Shown here one piece after another: positions 22,710 through 34,145 of a stretch of DNA of 64,000 nucleotides (the stretch's first letter is position 1; the number at the start of each line of letters is the position of its first letter). Origin of the DNA: Poecilobothrus nobilitatus (lineage: Eukaryota; Arthropoda; Insecta; Diptera; Dolichopodidae); the NCBI GenBank assembly GCA_947095535.1, contig OX352772.1, positions 226,135,035 to 226,199,034 of the forward strand. Direction: 5' to 3'. The notes under the pieces were generated by a model. That model searched no databases, was not told the DNA's origin, and was given only the letters and a program-made list of their open reading frames with translations. The position numbers and the translations under genes are program-made.

Positions 22710-23410
22710 TCACTAATTAATGTTTTTATAGTTTTTTCTAATTTAAAAAGATATTTCATTAATTTAATTAATTTTAATACTTTTTTCTTTATATTTTTCA
22801 AGTTTTTTCATCAACTTTAAACAATTTTAATTTTGTAATAAATTTTACACATCCACTCCGTAAGAAATTCTCTCAGAGAATCATAATTATAATTACATTA
22901 AGATGCAGCATTCTGCATTTCATTGTTCTATGAAAATATATTCTATGTTGCATAGTTTTTTGTACAAAATGAATCAACGCGTTTATAAACATTTCAGCTG
23001 GCAACAACATATTTGTAGGTCCAAAAACATTTTTTTGTGTTTCTTTTCATTCATCTACGAATTTGCAAGGTACACATATATAAAATAAACAATAAAAATT
23101 AGTGGATACATAGGTACATACATTATTAAATAAAACATTACGAGAAAACTTATTTGGATAAAAAATTTAATGGATAAAAAATTTTCAAAATTTTAAAATA
23201 GTTGCAAAGAAAAGTACAACACTGTCGAAGTGGTTAGTTCATTTATTTTTTTACGCTTTTTATAAAATTAAAATAAATTTTAATAATTTCTCTTAATAGA
23301 AATCTTAATTTAAAATTCCACACTAAAAATTTAATAAAAGTTAAAACATCAGAATACTATAAAATTTTATACAAAAAATTTCTATAAACATAATTGAAGA
23401 ATTTCTCTAA
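22710..23410. other. LINE 1 5' region and spacer; nothing further seen
   Basis: This contains the presumed 5' UTR of LINE 1 (minus strand, up to about 22890) and AT-rich DNA before LINE 2. A 61-codon open stretch at 22903-23088 has no supporting features. 'ATAGCTACATTTCTGG/AA' is repeated at about 23424 and 23444. Confidence 0.4.
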
Positions 23411-23461
23411 AATGGCTAAACAATAGCTACATTTCTGGAAAAAATAGCTACATTTCTGAAA

Positions 23462-24090
23462 AGCCTAGCTACTGTAGTAGTCGACATAAAAAAATCGCTG
23501 CAATTCCAGTCTTATCAACTGGATGACCTAATTAAACAAAATAGTGAAACACTACTAGAAAATGAAAATTTGAAAAAGTGGTTTTGGTGAAATTTAGTTT
23601 GAGTGTTTTCGAGGGAAAAAATTACAAGCTGGAACATAGAATTAATACTCTTGAAGGCATATCTGATGAAGTTGCTCAAGCTAAAATTAAAAATAATTTA
23701 GTTCTGGTAGGACTTCCTGCTAAACTAGATGATCCAAAGCAAACAATCCTGGAAATTGGTCGAAAAATAAAATCTGATCTTAAAGCAGAGGGCATATTGG
23801 CTGTCAAACAGCTTTGGGATAAAAATACCAAAACAGCGAACGGTCTTCATCTATTGGAATTTAAATCCAACACGTCCAAATGCGAATTTTGGGAAGCAAA
23901 GAAGAAATTTAAACAACTGTTTTCAACCGAGCTGAATATGCCACACGCTCGTAACAAAGAAGTCTTCTTTCGTCATCATTTGACACCTTTTCAATCCAGG
24001 CTGTACAAGGAAGCTAAGAACATCAAAACATCTAAGAATTGGAAATTTCTTTGGGTTAAAAATAATAAAATTTTTATTTCCGAAAATTAA
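23462..24090 (+). pseudogene. LINE 2 ORF1 with FP25K-like (Baculo_FP) domain
   Basis: A coiled-coil start ('VVDIKKSLQFQSYQLDDLIK', about 23482-23541) is followed by a frame change at about 23575 and an open frame to 24090. That frame has 'KIKNNLVLVGLP', 'ANGLHLLEFKS', 'KEVFFRHHLTPFQSRLYKEA' and 'WKFLWVKNNKIFISEN'. This layout (coiled coil, 'NNLVI-GIP', 'Y--E-LT---LY--A', 'F-W-KNGKIF') is that of LINE ORF1 proteins with the FP-type domain, thought to bind nucleic acid. It differs completely from the zinc-knuckle ORF1 of LINE 1 and LINE 5. It belongs with the ORF2 at 25021. Confidence 0.75.
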
Positions 24091-25020
24091 AAAAGTAAGA
24101 TTTACGCAATTTCTTCCTTTAATGACATTAATTATATTAAAAACACTTTCAATTAAGTTAATTCTTTTTATTATTAGTATCACAAATAAAGGTTTAACAT
24201 TTTTATTATTTAGTTTTTCTTTCTTAACCTAAACATTATCATAGATTGTAGATTTCATAATTTTATTGTTAAGTTTTGCATTCTTAATCCAAACAAAAAA
24301 ACTATTTCAAAAAAGTTCATTTCACAATACTTTCTCGTAACATTTTTTGTATTCTTTACATTTTTTTTTGAACGAAACGTGTTTAAAAGAATTAAATGAA
24401 CAATGAACTTTCAATTTAACAGCAAAATGTTGAGAACAAATATGTTGAATGTTGGGCAGCAAAGGTTTTGTGGATATTATATTTTACACAGCTTTAATTA
24501 TGATATTTATTTTTTACATTTATTTTTTAATTTATCTTTTAGTTTATTTTTTATAAAAAAAAAACAAAATATTCTTTCTTAGACTAAATAACACTAAACA
24601 CTCACTAGTTTCATATATGGAAACTTATTTTTTTATAATAACCCTTAATTTTTTAAATTATTTATATTATTATTATACGTTAGCTCGATATAATTTAATT
24701 ATTATTATTTATTTGCTTTTTTATTATTATTACATATTAACCCGATGCGATTTAATTTTTATAATCAAAATTAATTTTATATTATTTTTATATTATATTC
24801 CATTAATAACTCGCGTTTCTTTAAATATGCGTTTACCGAACACGTTGAATAATAGAACTAAAAATATTAATAACTTTATTAATAATAATACTCTATCGTT
24901 TTTTTTACAAAACGTGTTTAAAAGAATTAAAAATATTAAACACTTTATCAATAACAATAATTATGCTATTTCATTCTCTTCAATTTCTTTGCAATTCTTG
25001 TATTTTATATTTTTACCATA
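24091..25020. other. LINE 2 inter-ORF region with an AT-rich open frame touching ORF2
   Basis: Mostly AT-rich. An ATG at 24617 opens 134 codons of hydrophobic Tyr/Leu/Ile/Asn-rich sequence that ends in TAA at 25019-25021, sharing its last A with the ATG of ORF2 (TAATG). Composition suggests chance, but the overlap is a form used for coupled re-initiation in some LINEs. The rest shows nothing. Confidence 0.35.
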
Positions 25021-26606
25021 ATGGTTACTGTTAATATTGATGATGTAATGAGAGTGAAACATAGTACAGGGTCGTTGCAAAATATTATAACGAGTTGTAA
25101 AAATAACTTTAATATTATTTATTTTAATATTCATAGTTTACGTAATAAGCTATATGATATCAAGTCTTCAATAGCTGCATATGACTGCGACTTTCACGTT
25201 GTTGTTCCTTCTGAAATCTGGCTCAAAGTAGAAGAGGATAAATTTTTTAATTTGCCAGGATTTACTGGATACTATTCAAATAGAGTAAATGCATATGGTG
25301 GAGTTGCAATTTTTGTAGCTAACTCTATTAGCAGTACATTATTATTTGAACAAGAATATTTTCAATCGAGCTTCTTAGTAGTCAAATTATTGAAACACAA
25401 TGTCAATATTTTAGCTTGCTATAGGTCTCATTCAACTAAATTTGATGATTTCAACTATAAAGTTGATGAATTAACCACTATTTATAAACGATCGTTCATA
25501 CTAGGTGACTTCAATTTAAATCTTTTAGACGAAAATAACAGAGACATTAGGAGTTACAATGATACTCTCTTGAGCAATGGCTATGTAATATGTAACAAGA
25601 GAACTACCGAATTTGCCACAAGGATTGAAATTATGTGCAGTACTGTGATAGATCACTTTATAACTGACATTGTTAATTTCCAATACCAAGCTCATTTAGC
25701 AGATTCTCATCTGTCAGATCATCAGATGATGTTTGTCAGTGTTGATTTAAAACCTATCAGAGAGATTTTTAAGGAATCGAAAACTGTTCTAAATTATGAC
25801 GGCCTTTCTCATGACCAAATTTGGTTCCCTCGAAACTATAGATCAAACTATCCTAGCCCTAGGTCAACTGATAAAAAAGTACACACGTGTCATTCCGGTG
25901 AAAAATTATAAAAAAAATATGTGGATTATGGATGAAATTATCAGTATGATGAAAATTCGGGATTCTTATTTCAAATTCAAAAAAAAATATTCTGAAAATA
26001 ACCGTATTGCAAATTTATACAAAACTTAATGAGATAAAGTCTAGAAACTAATTAAAAATCCTAAATCATCGTTCTACTGTGAGCAAATTTTAAAGGATCC
26101 TGCGAGTCCAACAAAGCTCTGGGCCGTATATAAATCAGTAATGACCAATACTAACTCGAAAACAAACAAAAATCTTATCAGAGTTGTTAACCACGACATT
26201 ATAGAATTCTGTGAATCACAAGATATTTCGGACGTTATGAATAAAATGTTTTAACGGTGGCAGATAGTCTTAATATACACATCGGAAATATAGACTATGA
26301 ATATTTAAATAAATTCCAACGTAATATTTCTTCTAGTTTCAATCTAAGTCCAACCATTTATAAAAACGGTAATAAGACGAACCCTTTAAATTATAGGCCC
26401 ATTTCAGTGCAGTGCTCATTTTCTAAAGTATTTGAGAGAACAATAAAAAGACGACTATCATATTTTATTGGAAACAACAATATTCTACATCCTGAGCAAT
26501 ATGGCTTCGAAAAATATTCTAGTATAACATCGGCATGTCTTTCATTAAATGAATACATAACGAAAAGCGTTGATAAAAGTAAATTTACTGCGTGCTTGTT
26601 TATTGG
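25021..26606 (+). pseudogene. LINE 2 ORF2: APE endonuclease and start of reverse transcriptase
   Basis: ATG at 25021. Endonuclease motifs are in order: 'NIIYFNIHSLRNK' (N), 'VVVPSEIWLK' (E in the SETWL position; S-E-I-W here), 'NAYGGVAIFVANS', 'RSFILGDFNLNLLDEN' (GDFN), 'IDHFITDIV' and 'SHLSDHQMMFV' (SDH). After 25900 frames change: 'HTCHSGEKL' is followed by 'NMWIMDEIISMMKIRD' in the next frame, then RT from 26370, 'NPLNYRPISVQCSFSKVFER' and 'HPEQYGF'. It breaks off at 26606 inside RT motif A because of an inserted MITE. CR1/jockey-like. Confidence 0.85.
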
Positions 26607-27206
26607 GGTCTGCCACGAAAGGTCGCTTTAGTTAATCTCGCTTACAAAATTCTCGCTTTTCAAAAATCTCGCTTACAAAAATCTCACTTTTCAAAAATCT
26701 TGCCTACAAAAATCTCGCTATTCCAAAATCTCGCTTACAAAAATCTCGCCCGGTCAAAATATCGCTTTTTTTGTTTTATTTTTTTAAATTTATTTGGGCC
26801 GCGGCGGCGATATTTTAATTTTATTGTTAAAAGTATTTTATTTTCTTAATTTAATTTTTTAAGTAATAAATGTGTACTATATACTATTATATAATTATTA
26901 AAATCTAGGTGGTAATCAACAAATCTCATATTGGCTTATATAGGTTAATATCTGAAATGAGTAAGGAACTTATTTTGGCTTTAACCAAAATTGAGCGAGC
27001 AGAGTGTGGGGAATTGCGAAAAATGACTAAATATACAACTATAAGAAAAAAAGACTAAAAAAAATTAAATTATTTCATTCTTTTATTATTTTTTATTTTA
27101 CATGAAATAGCGAGATAAAAGTTATATTTTTATTAAAGCGAGATTTTTGTGAACGAGATTGTGTCATAGTGAGATTAAAGAGTGCGAGCTTGTGGGCGCA
27201 CCGTGT
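26607..27206. mobile_element. MITE inserted in LINE 2 reverse transcriptase, with TGTTTATTG target duplication
   Basis: The RT frame 'SKFTACLFI' stops and resumes '(F)IDMQKAFDCVDH' 600 bp later. The 9-bp sequence TGTTTATTG flanks the insert on both sides. Ends are GGGTCTGCCAC and, as complement, GGTGCGCCCAC: imperfect inverted repeats. Inside are tandem 'AAAATCTCGCTTAC' units near the left end and related 'CGAGATT' units, inverted, near the right end. A 9-bp duplication fits MULE elements; an 8-bp reading would fit hAT. Confidence 0.8.
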
Positions 27207-28149
27207 TTATTGACATGCAAAAAGCATTCGACTGCGTAGACCATGTAATTATGTAATTCTGCTTCATAAATTGTCGTGTCTCAATATTTCCGGAAGTCAA
27301 CTAAAGCTTTTTGAATCTTATGTAACCCAAAGAATGCAATGTGTTCGCATAGGAGATATGCTAAGCAGCACTGGAACAATAAAAAAAGGTGTACCACAAG
27401 GTTTAATATTGGGGCCAGTTTTGTTTAAATTATATATTGACGATCTCGCACATCTCAACCTTCGTGGAGATTTAAAGCTTTTCGTGGACGACGCGGCTTT
27501 TAAGTACTCCGAAAATAGTGAAGAAGAGTTGAAGAATGCAATTTCGGAGGATCTGGAAATTGTTGACGAATGGCTGTTAAAAAATAAATTGATTTTAAAC
27601 ATTAAGAAATCTAAAATACTATTGTTTGAAAATAAATGTTTTAATGATCCTACATTTTTATTCAAAATAACAAAAATTGAAGTTGTCAGGAGTCAGTCAC
27701 AACTATTTAGGGCTTGTAATTGATTCAAGAATAAAATGGGATGAGCACATTGACATTTTATCTAAAAAAATTTCTCCATGTCTGTTTATTCTAAGGAGAT
27801 TGCAAAAATTTTTGACCAAAATACCCTCTCTGTAATTTATTATTCTTACATTATTTCCACCAATATCATATACGTCAACCCTATTTGGAGTTTGACGCAA
27901 GTTTATTTGGGAAAGATTGGAAGGCTACTGAAAAAGGCAATTAAAATAATAAAGAACTTACCAATACGGCATCCTACCAACTTGATTTACTCTAGAAACT
28001 ACCTGAGTTTTGAGAACATTTTTAAAAGTGAGCGTTATATTTTAGCGTACATTTTATACACAACTATAATACACGCAATAAAAGCAATTTTTATCTGTCC
28101 TTATTCAGAACTGAGAGTCAAAAAGCGAATTGTCTCTACAACTGCCTGA
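27196..28149 (+). pseudogene. LINE 2 ORF2: rest of reverse transcriptase
   Basis: Resumes with motif A 'FIDMQKAFDCVDH', then 'VTQRMQCVRIGDM', motif B 'KKGVPQGLILGPVLFKLYIDD' (about 27391-27450) and motif C 'LKLFVDDAAFK' (both Asp kept). The thumb follows ('DEWLLKNKLILNIKKSKILL') with frame changes near 27665 and 27770, and a C-terminal frame to 28149. 'LGLVIDSRIKWDEH'-like residues sit at about 27705-27745. The 3' UTR probably extends to the A-rich stretch near 28430-28450. Confidence 0.8.
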
Positions 28150-29422
28150 AACATTTCAATGAACTACTAATTAAAATAAAGGAAATCGATATTATCTACA
28201 TTTTCAAAAAAAAAAATTATCGAAATTTTAATAGCAAACTAAATGTATTTATTTTGTCACACCTGTAAATGTAATTACAAATCAATGTTGTTGACAAAAT
28301 TTCTTACCAGTCGTTATTTATGTCGTTTAATTAATAAAATTTTAGTTACTAATGAAGAGAATGGTAGCTATGTAATTGTTTTATTTTATTTTATTTTTTT
28401 TTTGAATATGTAAGATTATTAATTAAAAAAGGAAAAAGAAAAAAAAAAAACGGGAAGTAAAGAAAGTAGTATAAAATAAAATTTAGTTTTTATATATATG
28501 TTAATACGCATGTATGTTTTGTTTAGTATATTAAGAGAACTAACTTAAATATATTAAGGGAACTATTATAATAATAATTTTGTGCACTTCAGCAATTATA
28601 ATTATTTAAATAATTAACCACTTAATGGTCAAATTTAAATTTAACCCAAACGGCTTCGGGTCATTAATGGTCATTAAAAATATATATTTTACCCAATCTG
28701 AAATTTATTATATCTCAAAATTAATTAAAATTGATTTGATAAAACCTTTGCTGGTCACCATTTAAACATTTTTCATTAAATAATAAATGTAAATTTAGAT
28801 TAATAAAAGAATTATTTTATTTTTATTTTAATATTGAAAATGATTGCCATTAGTTATTAAGATATGTATATGTTCGTTTTTAAGCAGGTAAGATATGAAT
28901 CAAATAAAGAAAAAAAACATAAAATATTTCAACTTTTAAAGCGATAACCTGATTTTTTTTTAGATATTGATAAAGTTGATTAAATATTGAAAAAAAAAAC
29001 TCAGTAAGAAGGGTACTTTTAGATGAGTACTTCAAAAGATATTAGTAGTTTTATAAATTCTTAGTTGTAAATTATAAATCGCTATATAAAATATGCTACT
29101 GCACCCAGGGATAGTTACTAAATTTTTTGTTGCTAACATTCATACTATTTTGATCATTTTTTATCATATATTCACACCATTATGATCGTTTAATTCTTAG
29201 CAAGTTTATGTAAGTATTTGTAGTTCTTCAATCTTTAATCAAAATTAGATAAGTATAATAAACAAGAATTTTAAGTATTTATACACTATATGCAGATACG
29301 TTTGCTTTAAATTTGATAAGTGGCAATTTTTTAAGGTAAAAATTATAAAATATAAAAATTATAAACTTATAAGTAAAAAATGAATTTAGAGAAAAGAAAT
29401 TGGAAAATTTGTAGTTTGCAAC
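28150..29422. other. LINE 2 3' region and unassigned AT-rich DNA
   Basis: An A-rich stretch at 28427-28450 may mark the LINE 3' end. From there to 29422 I see no coding signal, only A/T runs and short duplications such as 'ACTTAATGGTCAAA/ATTAATGGTCATTA' near 28620-28675. Confidence 0.4.
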
Positions 29423-29959
29423 ATGGCAAAAAATCAAAAAGAAGAACATTCTAATCTGAAAATTTTTAAATTCCCATCATCTGATTTAGTAGTTGGAAAA
29501 ATTTGGAGAGAAAGATGTGGTTTTGATGAAGGTAAGGATAAAGTAGCATTTTAAGTACATACATAGTACTTAAACCTTTTAAGTACATACATAGTCATTT
29601 TTATTGTATAAAATATGGTAAAACGGTAAAATGGTAAAAATAGTACAATGGTATTACCATTATATAGAAAAAAAAACCGTTATAGACAAAAATTGCAGAG
29701 AGAATACGAAATAGAGAGAAAAGTAAATATCTTATGTAGTACCCAATTTTTTTTTTTTTAATTTTTAGGTAAAAATAGTATTTAATTATGTGAGAATCAT
29801 TTTCCAATTGAATTTGTTACTAGAAAATACCTTAAAAAAGAACCCTTAATAAATTTAATAACTGGTAACTGCAGTGATAATGAAGAAAATATTATATTCA
29901 AATCATCTAAAAGACAACGTAAAGAAAATGAAAATTGTTTCGAAAATAATTATTGCTTC
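29423..29959 (+). pseudogene. THAP-domain remnant, two exons (P-element/THAP9-like)
   Basis: Exon 1 runs from ATG 29423 to 29531 ('NLKIFKFPSSDLVVGKIWRE', then 'RCGFDEG') and ends at a GTAAGG donor. A T-rich stretch and TTTTTAG acceptor at 29768 lead to exon 2 with '-LCENHFPIEFVTRKYLKK'. 'F-FP' plus 'W' plus 'C-x2-H-F' is the core of the THAP zinc finger used for DNA binding by P-element transposases. The first zinc-ligand pair (C-x2-4-C) is not seen at the N-terminus, and one stop codon precedes LCENHF. A related but more complete copy is at 57000-58260. Confidence 0.6.
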
Positions 29960-30264
29960 TAATGTTTAAAAAACGAAAAGTTGACTAATTTTTATAAAAA
30001 AAAAAAGCTAGTTTATCTAAAAAAATAAAACTTTTATAAAAATGGAAAAATGGAAATAAAGTACTTAGACTTTAGAGTATATAGAGCAAACAAAACGAAA
30101 AATGAAAAAAATTACAAGAAAGATTTACAACAATCGTGAAACCCAAAAGTAAATTGGAAGTTGAACCATTAAAATTGTCAAAATCAGTGGAAAAAGGTTA
30201 ATATTAGAATTTTGCTTTTTTGTTGCTTTTTATTTAATTTTATACTCAACATTTTATTTTATTT
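29960..30264. other. Unassigned AT-rich spacer before Polinton copy B
   Basis: No frame or repeat I can name. The left end of Polinton copy B must lie in or near it, because PolB similarity starts at about 30265. Confidence 0.35.
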
Positions 30265-32530
30265 TAGATAAGCTACATGTGAGTTTATTTATGTTGGAAG
30301 AACAGGACTCTGATGGAAATAATGAGCATATTAATCGATATTATATTTGGATTAAAAATCGTTCAAGATTTCTGAGATCACAGTCATTCTAATGAACATG
30401 AAATTTATTTTTAAGGATAATGAAGACATCTGTACTTCATTACTTTTATGATACAGAAAAACTGGAAGTTCATAAAGAAAATTGCTTGAAGCAAAATGAA
30501 TGTAAGATGAGATTACCTTATATAGAAAATAAAACTCTTAGTTTTAAGAATTATAGAAATAAGATAAAGACTCCGTTTGTAATATACGCGGACTTAGAAT
30601 GCATTTTAAAAGAAATAGATGGGGGAAAAAGGTATCAAGACCATATTCCCTGCTCAATCGGATATTATTTAACAAGTTCGTTTAAGTTCAGTTACACAAA
30701 ATATGCGTTGTATCGGGGTGAGGATTGTATTAATAGTTTATGAACCAACTGCAACAGCTAGCAATTATACTTAACTCATGTGTTATTACTATAGTTCCAA
30801 TAGAAAATCTTTCCAATGAAGATGAAATAAATATTATATTAGCCGATAAATGTTACATATGTGAAAAAATGTTTGCGTCAGAAGAAATTACGGTTAAAGA
30901 TCATTGCCATTTTACTGGAAAATATCGTGGACCTGCTTATGTAGATTGTAATTTAAATTATAAAGACGATTTCACTATACCCATTATATTTCATAACCTT
31001 AGTTTTTATGATGCTAATTTTTTGATTACAGATATACAAAAAATTGGTGGGGTAACATAAATGTACTTCCAATAAATAAGATGAAGTATGTATCTTTTAG
31101 AAAATCCATTAAAGATAACAAAATTAAATTTAGGTTTATAGATTCTTTTAGATTTTTGGCTAGTAGTTTAGATCATTTATCATTTCTTTAAAACGATTTT
31201 ACAATTCTAGATTCCGAATTTTCTTATCTAAATTCAAATCAAATTATTATTAAAAAGAAAAGGAGTATACCACTATGACTATTTCAATAGCTTTGAGAGA
31301 TTTTCAGAAACAGAAATTACCTGAAAAATATAATTTTTATAATAAATTAAATAAAGAAAATATTAGCGATGAAGACTATCTTCATGCACAAAAAGTATGG
31401 TGTGATTTAAACCTTAATAACTTATAAGAATATTCAGATTTGTACTTAAAAACGGACGTTTTACTACTAGCAGGTGTATTTGAAAAATTTCGTACAAATT
31501 CCTTAGAAACACATAAGTTAGATCCTGCTCATTACTACACTGTTCCTGGCTATACTTGGGACGCTATGTTATTATACACTGGAATAAATTTAGAATTGTT
31601 TACAGATATAGATATGATTATGTTTATTGAAAGGGGAATACGGTGAGGTTTAGGTCAATGTTCAAAACGCTACTCTGAAGCAAATAATGAATATTTAGCT
31701 GGATATAATCTTTATAAACCAAAAAAATATTTAATGTACAAAGATATTAATAATCAGTACGGTTATTTAATGACACAATTTTTACCAACAGGGAATTTTA
31801 AATGGATTCAACCATGAGACTTTTCATTAGATAATATTCAGACAATAGAAAACGAATCACCAAAAGGTTACATTTTTGAAGACGATTTAATTTATCCAAG
31901 CATGGCTTAAAACATGTCTTAAAGTTAAAAAAAAATCACAGGATTCTTGAATTTGATCAATCAACATAGTTAAAAGCTTATATTAATTTAAACACAAAAC
32001 TAAACGCACAAGCTACCAATAAAATTGATATTGAACGTTTTAAACTTAAGAATAATGCCATTTTTAGAAAATGTATAGAAAACGTAAGAAAATATTGTAA
32101 TGTAAAACTAGTTTCAAATTGGGAAGGAAAGTATGGCGCCAATTCATTAATTTCTTCGCCTTTTTTCAAAACTAGTACAGTTTTTAATGAGAATTTAGTA
32201 GTTATTGAATTATTTAAATCGGAACTATACTTTTGTAAGCCTATTTATGTTGTTTTCTGTGTTCTGGAAATTTCAAATACGCTAATATAATATGAATATC
32301 ATTACGATTACATGAAACCAAAATTTGGCGAAGATTGTACTGTGTTATATACAGATACAGATAGTTTAATTTATAAAATTTCTAATTTCAATATTTACCA
32401 TACAAGAAAAGAAGATTGTAAAACCCGTTTCGATACTAGTTATTATCGTTTGAATAATATTTGGGGAATACCAAGAGTTAATAAAAAAGTTGTAGGGCTA
32501 ATGAAAGTTAAACAAAATTTAATACAATTT
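30265..32530 (+). pseudogene. Polinton copy B DNA polymerase B (central and C-terminal parts)
   Basis: Starts at residues equivalent to 'HVNLLIIQ' of copy A, so the N-terminus is missing. In several frames: exonuclease I 'FVIYADLECIL' (about 30570), a zinc-like 'CYICEKMF...DHCHFTGKYRG' block (about 30850-30930), exonuclease II 'IFHNLSFYDANFLI', exonuclease III 'YLKTDVLLLAGVF' (about 31440), polymerase motif A 'YKDINNQYGYLM' (about 31737), motif C 'VLYTDTDSLIYK' (about 32340) and 'NNIWGIPRVNKKVVGLM'. All key Asp residues remain although stops and shifts are numerous. Similarity ends near 32530. Confidence 0.9.
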
Positions 32531-33268
32531 CAAAAACATACTGTTGTTAGTTACCGAATTACCCAAAATTACCCAATCGAAACTAGCTTTAAACGCGTTT
32601 GATGATAAACGATTTATTTTATTTTTTTTATTTATTATCTTATTTGGGTAACTAACAGATGGTTATAATACATTACCATGGGGTCATTATGCAATTGAAA
32701 ATAATTAAGGTTTTTTGTAAAATATAATAAGGAATTTAAAAATAAATTTTTTGTCTTTCTATTTATAATTTTTTAAACAATCACAGAGGAAAATATGTAT
32801 AAGATGCCTATAACATGTATTATGTAAATCTTAAAAGTTTTAGGTGTGTCATGTATTGAAGACAATGTTGAAAACACAACTTGTAAATTGTTGAAAAGAT
32901 TTATTGTTTTAACAAGAAATTTACGAATAAATTTAGTTTAGTTCCTGGTAGGTACAAATAATAATTCAAGGTACATATGTGCAATCTAATTGTTTAACAA
33001 ATTACATGATAATTGACATAATTCTATTTATTAGATAATATAAACTAATAATTACTTTGTTCATGCAGTTTTCTTAATTAATCAGAATAGGAATTCCTAA
33101 GACTAAAGAAACTATGCATGCATTATGCTTCAAAAAAAAGTAGGGGGTATTTGAAACTGCTTTCAAACAGTAGGTATATAGTGCTCTGAAAATACAAAAT
33201 AGTTCTTTACTTTACTTTGAAAAACGAATAAATTTAAAATCAAATCCAATTCAAAATATAAATTGAAA
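32531..33268. other. AT-rich spacer between PolB and gene X, copy B
   Basis: A probable 3' end of PolB and promoter region of gene X. I see no frame or repeat. The position equivalent in copy A holds the inverted integrase piece instead. Confidence 0.4.
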
Positions 33269-33664
33269 ATGGTAAGATATTTTTTCGATTAATATTATTT
33301 CTGTTATCCTTATTATTTTCAACATTCTAGGTTTTCATTAATGAATTAAAAGCATTAGGAAAAGGTGAACAAGAACTTTTTAAAAATATTGATGTCCTCG
33401 CCATACACAAGATGTATGAAGTTATAACGTTTAATTTTTTAGTTACAAAACGAGGGCAAAAAGCACTACTTTGTGAAGTAAAAGACCCGTTCGATAAATG
33501 AAAAAATTAATGAACATATAACATTTTACATTCTGGACAGATTTAGCAAAAAAGTGTCAACAGATTCTGAATAAAATGAATTAAACAAAGTAGGATTCTA
33601 TATTAAGGTCTTGGGAAGTGACGAACCGAGATGGAACATGGCTCTATTCGAGTTAAGACCATAA
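33269..33664 (+). pseudogene. Polinton gene X, copy B (conserved, unknown function)
   Basis: ATG 33269-33271 is followed directly by GTAAGA; a 59-bp intron ends TTCTAG at 33330, and exon 2 begins 'VFINELKALGKGEQELF'. Later blocks 'KALLCEVKDPFDK', 'ILDRFSKKVSTDSE' and 'LGSDEPRWNMALFELRP' match copy A. Two stops and two frame shifts after 33480 break it. The protein would be about 110 residues with no membrane segment. The two copies differ clearly in sequence but keep start, intron position and length, which argues for a real gene. Confidence 0.7.
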
Positions 33665-33789
33665 AAAAATAATACCATAACAAAAAAAACAAAGACCTAA
33701 TACAAGATTTAATAAAAGAAAAAAAAATTAATTTTAAATTGTAAAATTGTTTGTATTTTATATTTCTCGAAACAAATATTTTTCATACT

Positions 33790-34060
33790 AATCCATTTAA
33801 ATCAGCCCATGTTTCTGGAAGGCCGATATCAGGTCCACGAAAGTCCGGAATCGGTCCCTGAGGTCCAGTTCCCTTTAAAGTGGGTCCTTTTTCTGGCGAC
33901 CTCTTTCTTTCGATTTTAGACGGGGTCCCCGGAGGTCTTTATGGGTCCGGTATCGGTCTCTGAGGGTCCAGTATCGGTCCTTGAGGGTCCGGCATCGTTC
34001 CTTTAGGGTCCGGTATCGGTCCTTGCTACTGCTAAAGCATCCTCGAAGGTCTTTTCAGGT
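33790..34060 (-). pseudogene. Gly-Pro-Asp repeat ORF between X and Y (copy B)
   Basis: The minus frame reads a tandem peptide of the form 'QGPIPDPKGTMPDP', repeated about four times (DNA unit near 22-24 bp, 'GGTCCGGTATCGGTCC'), interrupted by one stop. It continues 'KGPTLKGTGPQGPIPDF' and ends 'GPDIGLPETWADLNGLV' with a stop at about 33795. G+C is far above the surroundings. The collagen-like Gly-Pro pattern suggests an extended surface or fibre-like protein, but this is inference. No start codon was found; the 5' part is lost. It is positionally equivalent to 5480-5851 but not alike in sequence. Confidence 0.5.
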
Positions 34061-34145
34061 GATCCCTCTCTTTTTCCTCTCTTTTTATATCATATTAGGT
34101 ATAAATGAGAGGTTTTCAAGTTATTTTAATATAGTAAGGCAAAAA

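Noticed and set aside
22903..23088. 61-codon open frame as a small gene
   Set aside because: No similarity, domain or signal peptide, and such lengths are common by chance here.
26592..26849. 85-codon frame with repeated 'LAYKILAFQKS' peptides
   Set aside because: It lies across tandem repeats of the MITE, not a gene.
34000..34040. 17-bp identity (TCGGTCCTTGCTACTGC) with 50893 and 56313
   Set aside because: Too short and isolated; neighbouring sequence does not align, so I do not claim common origin.
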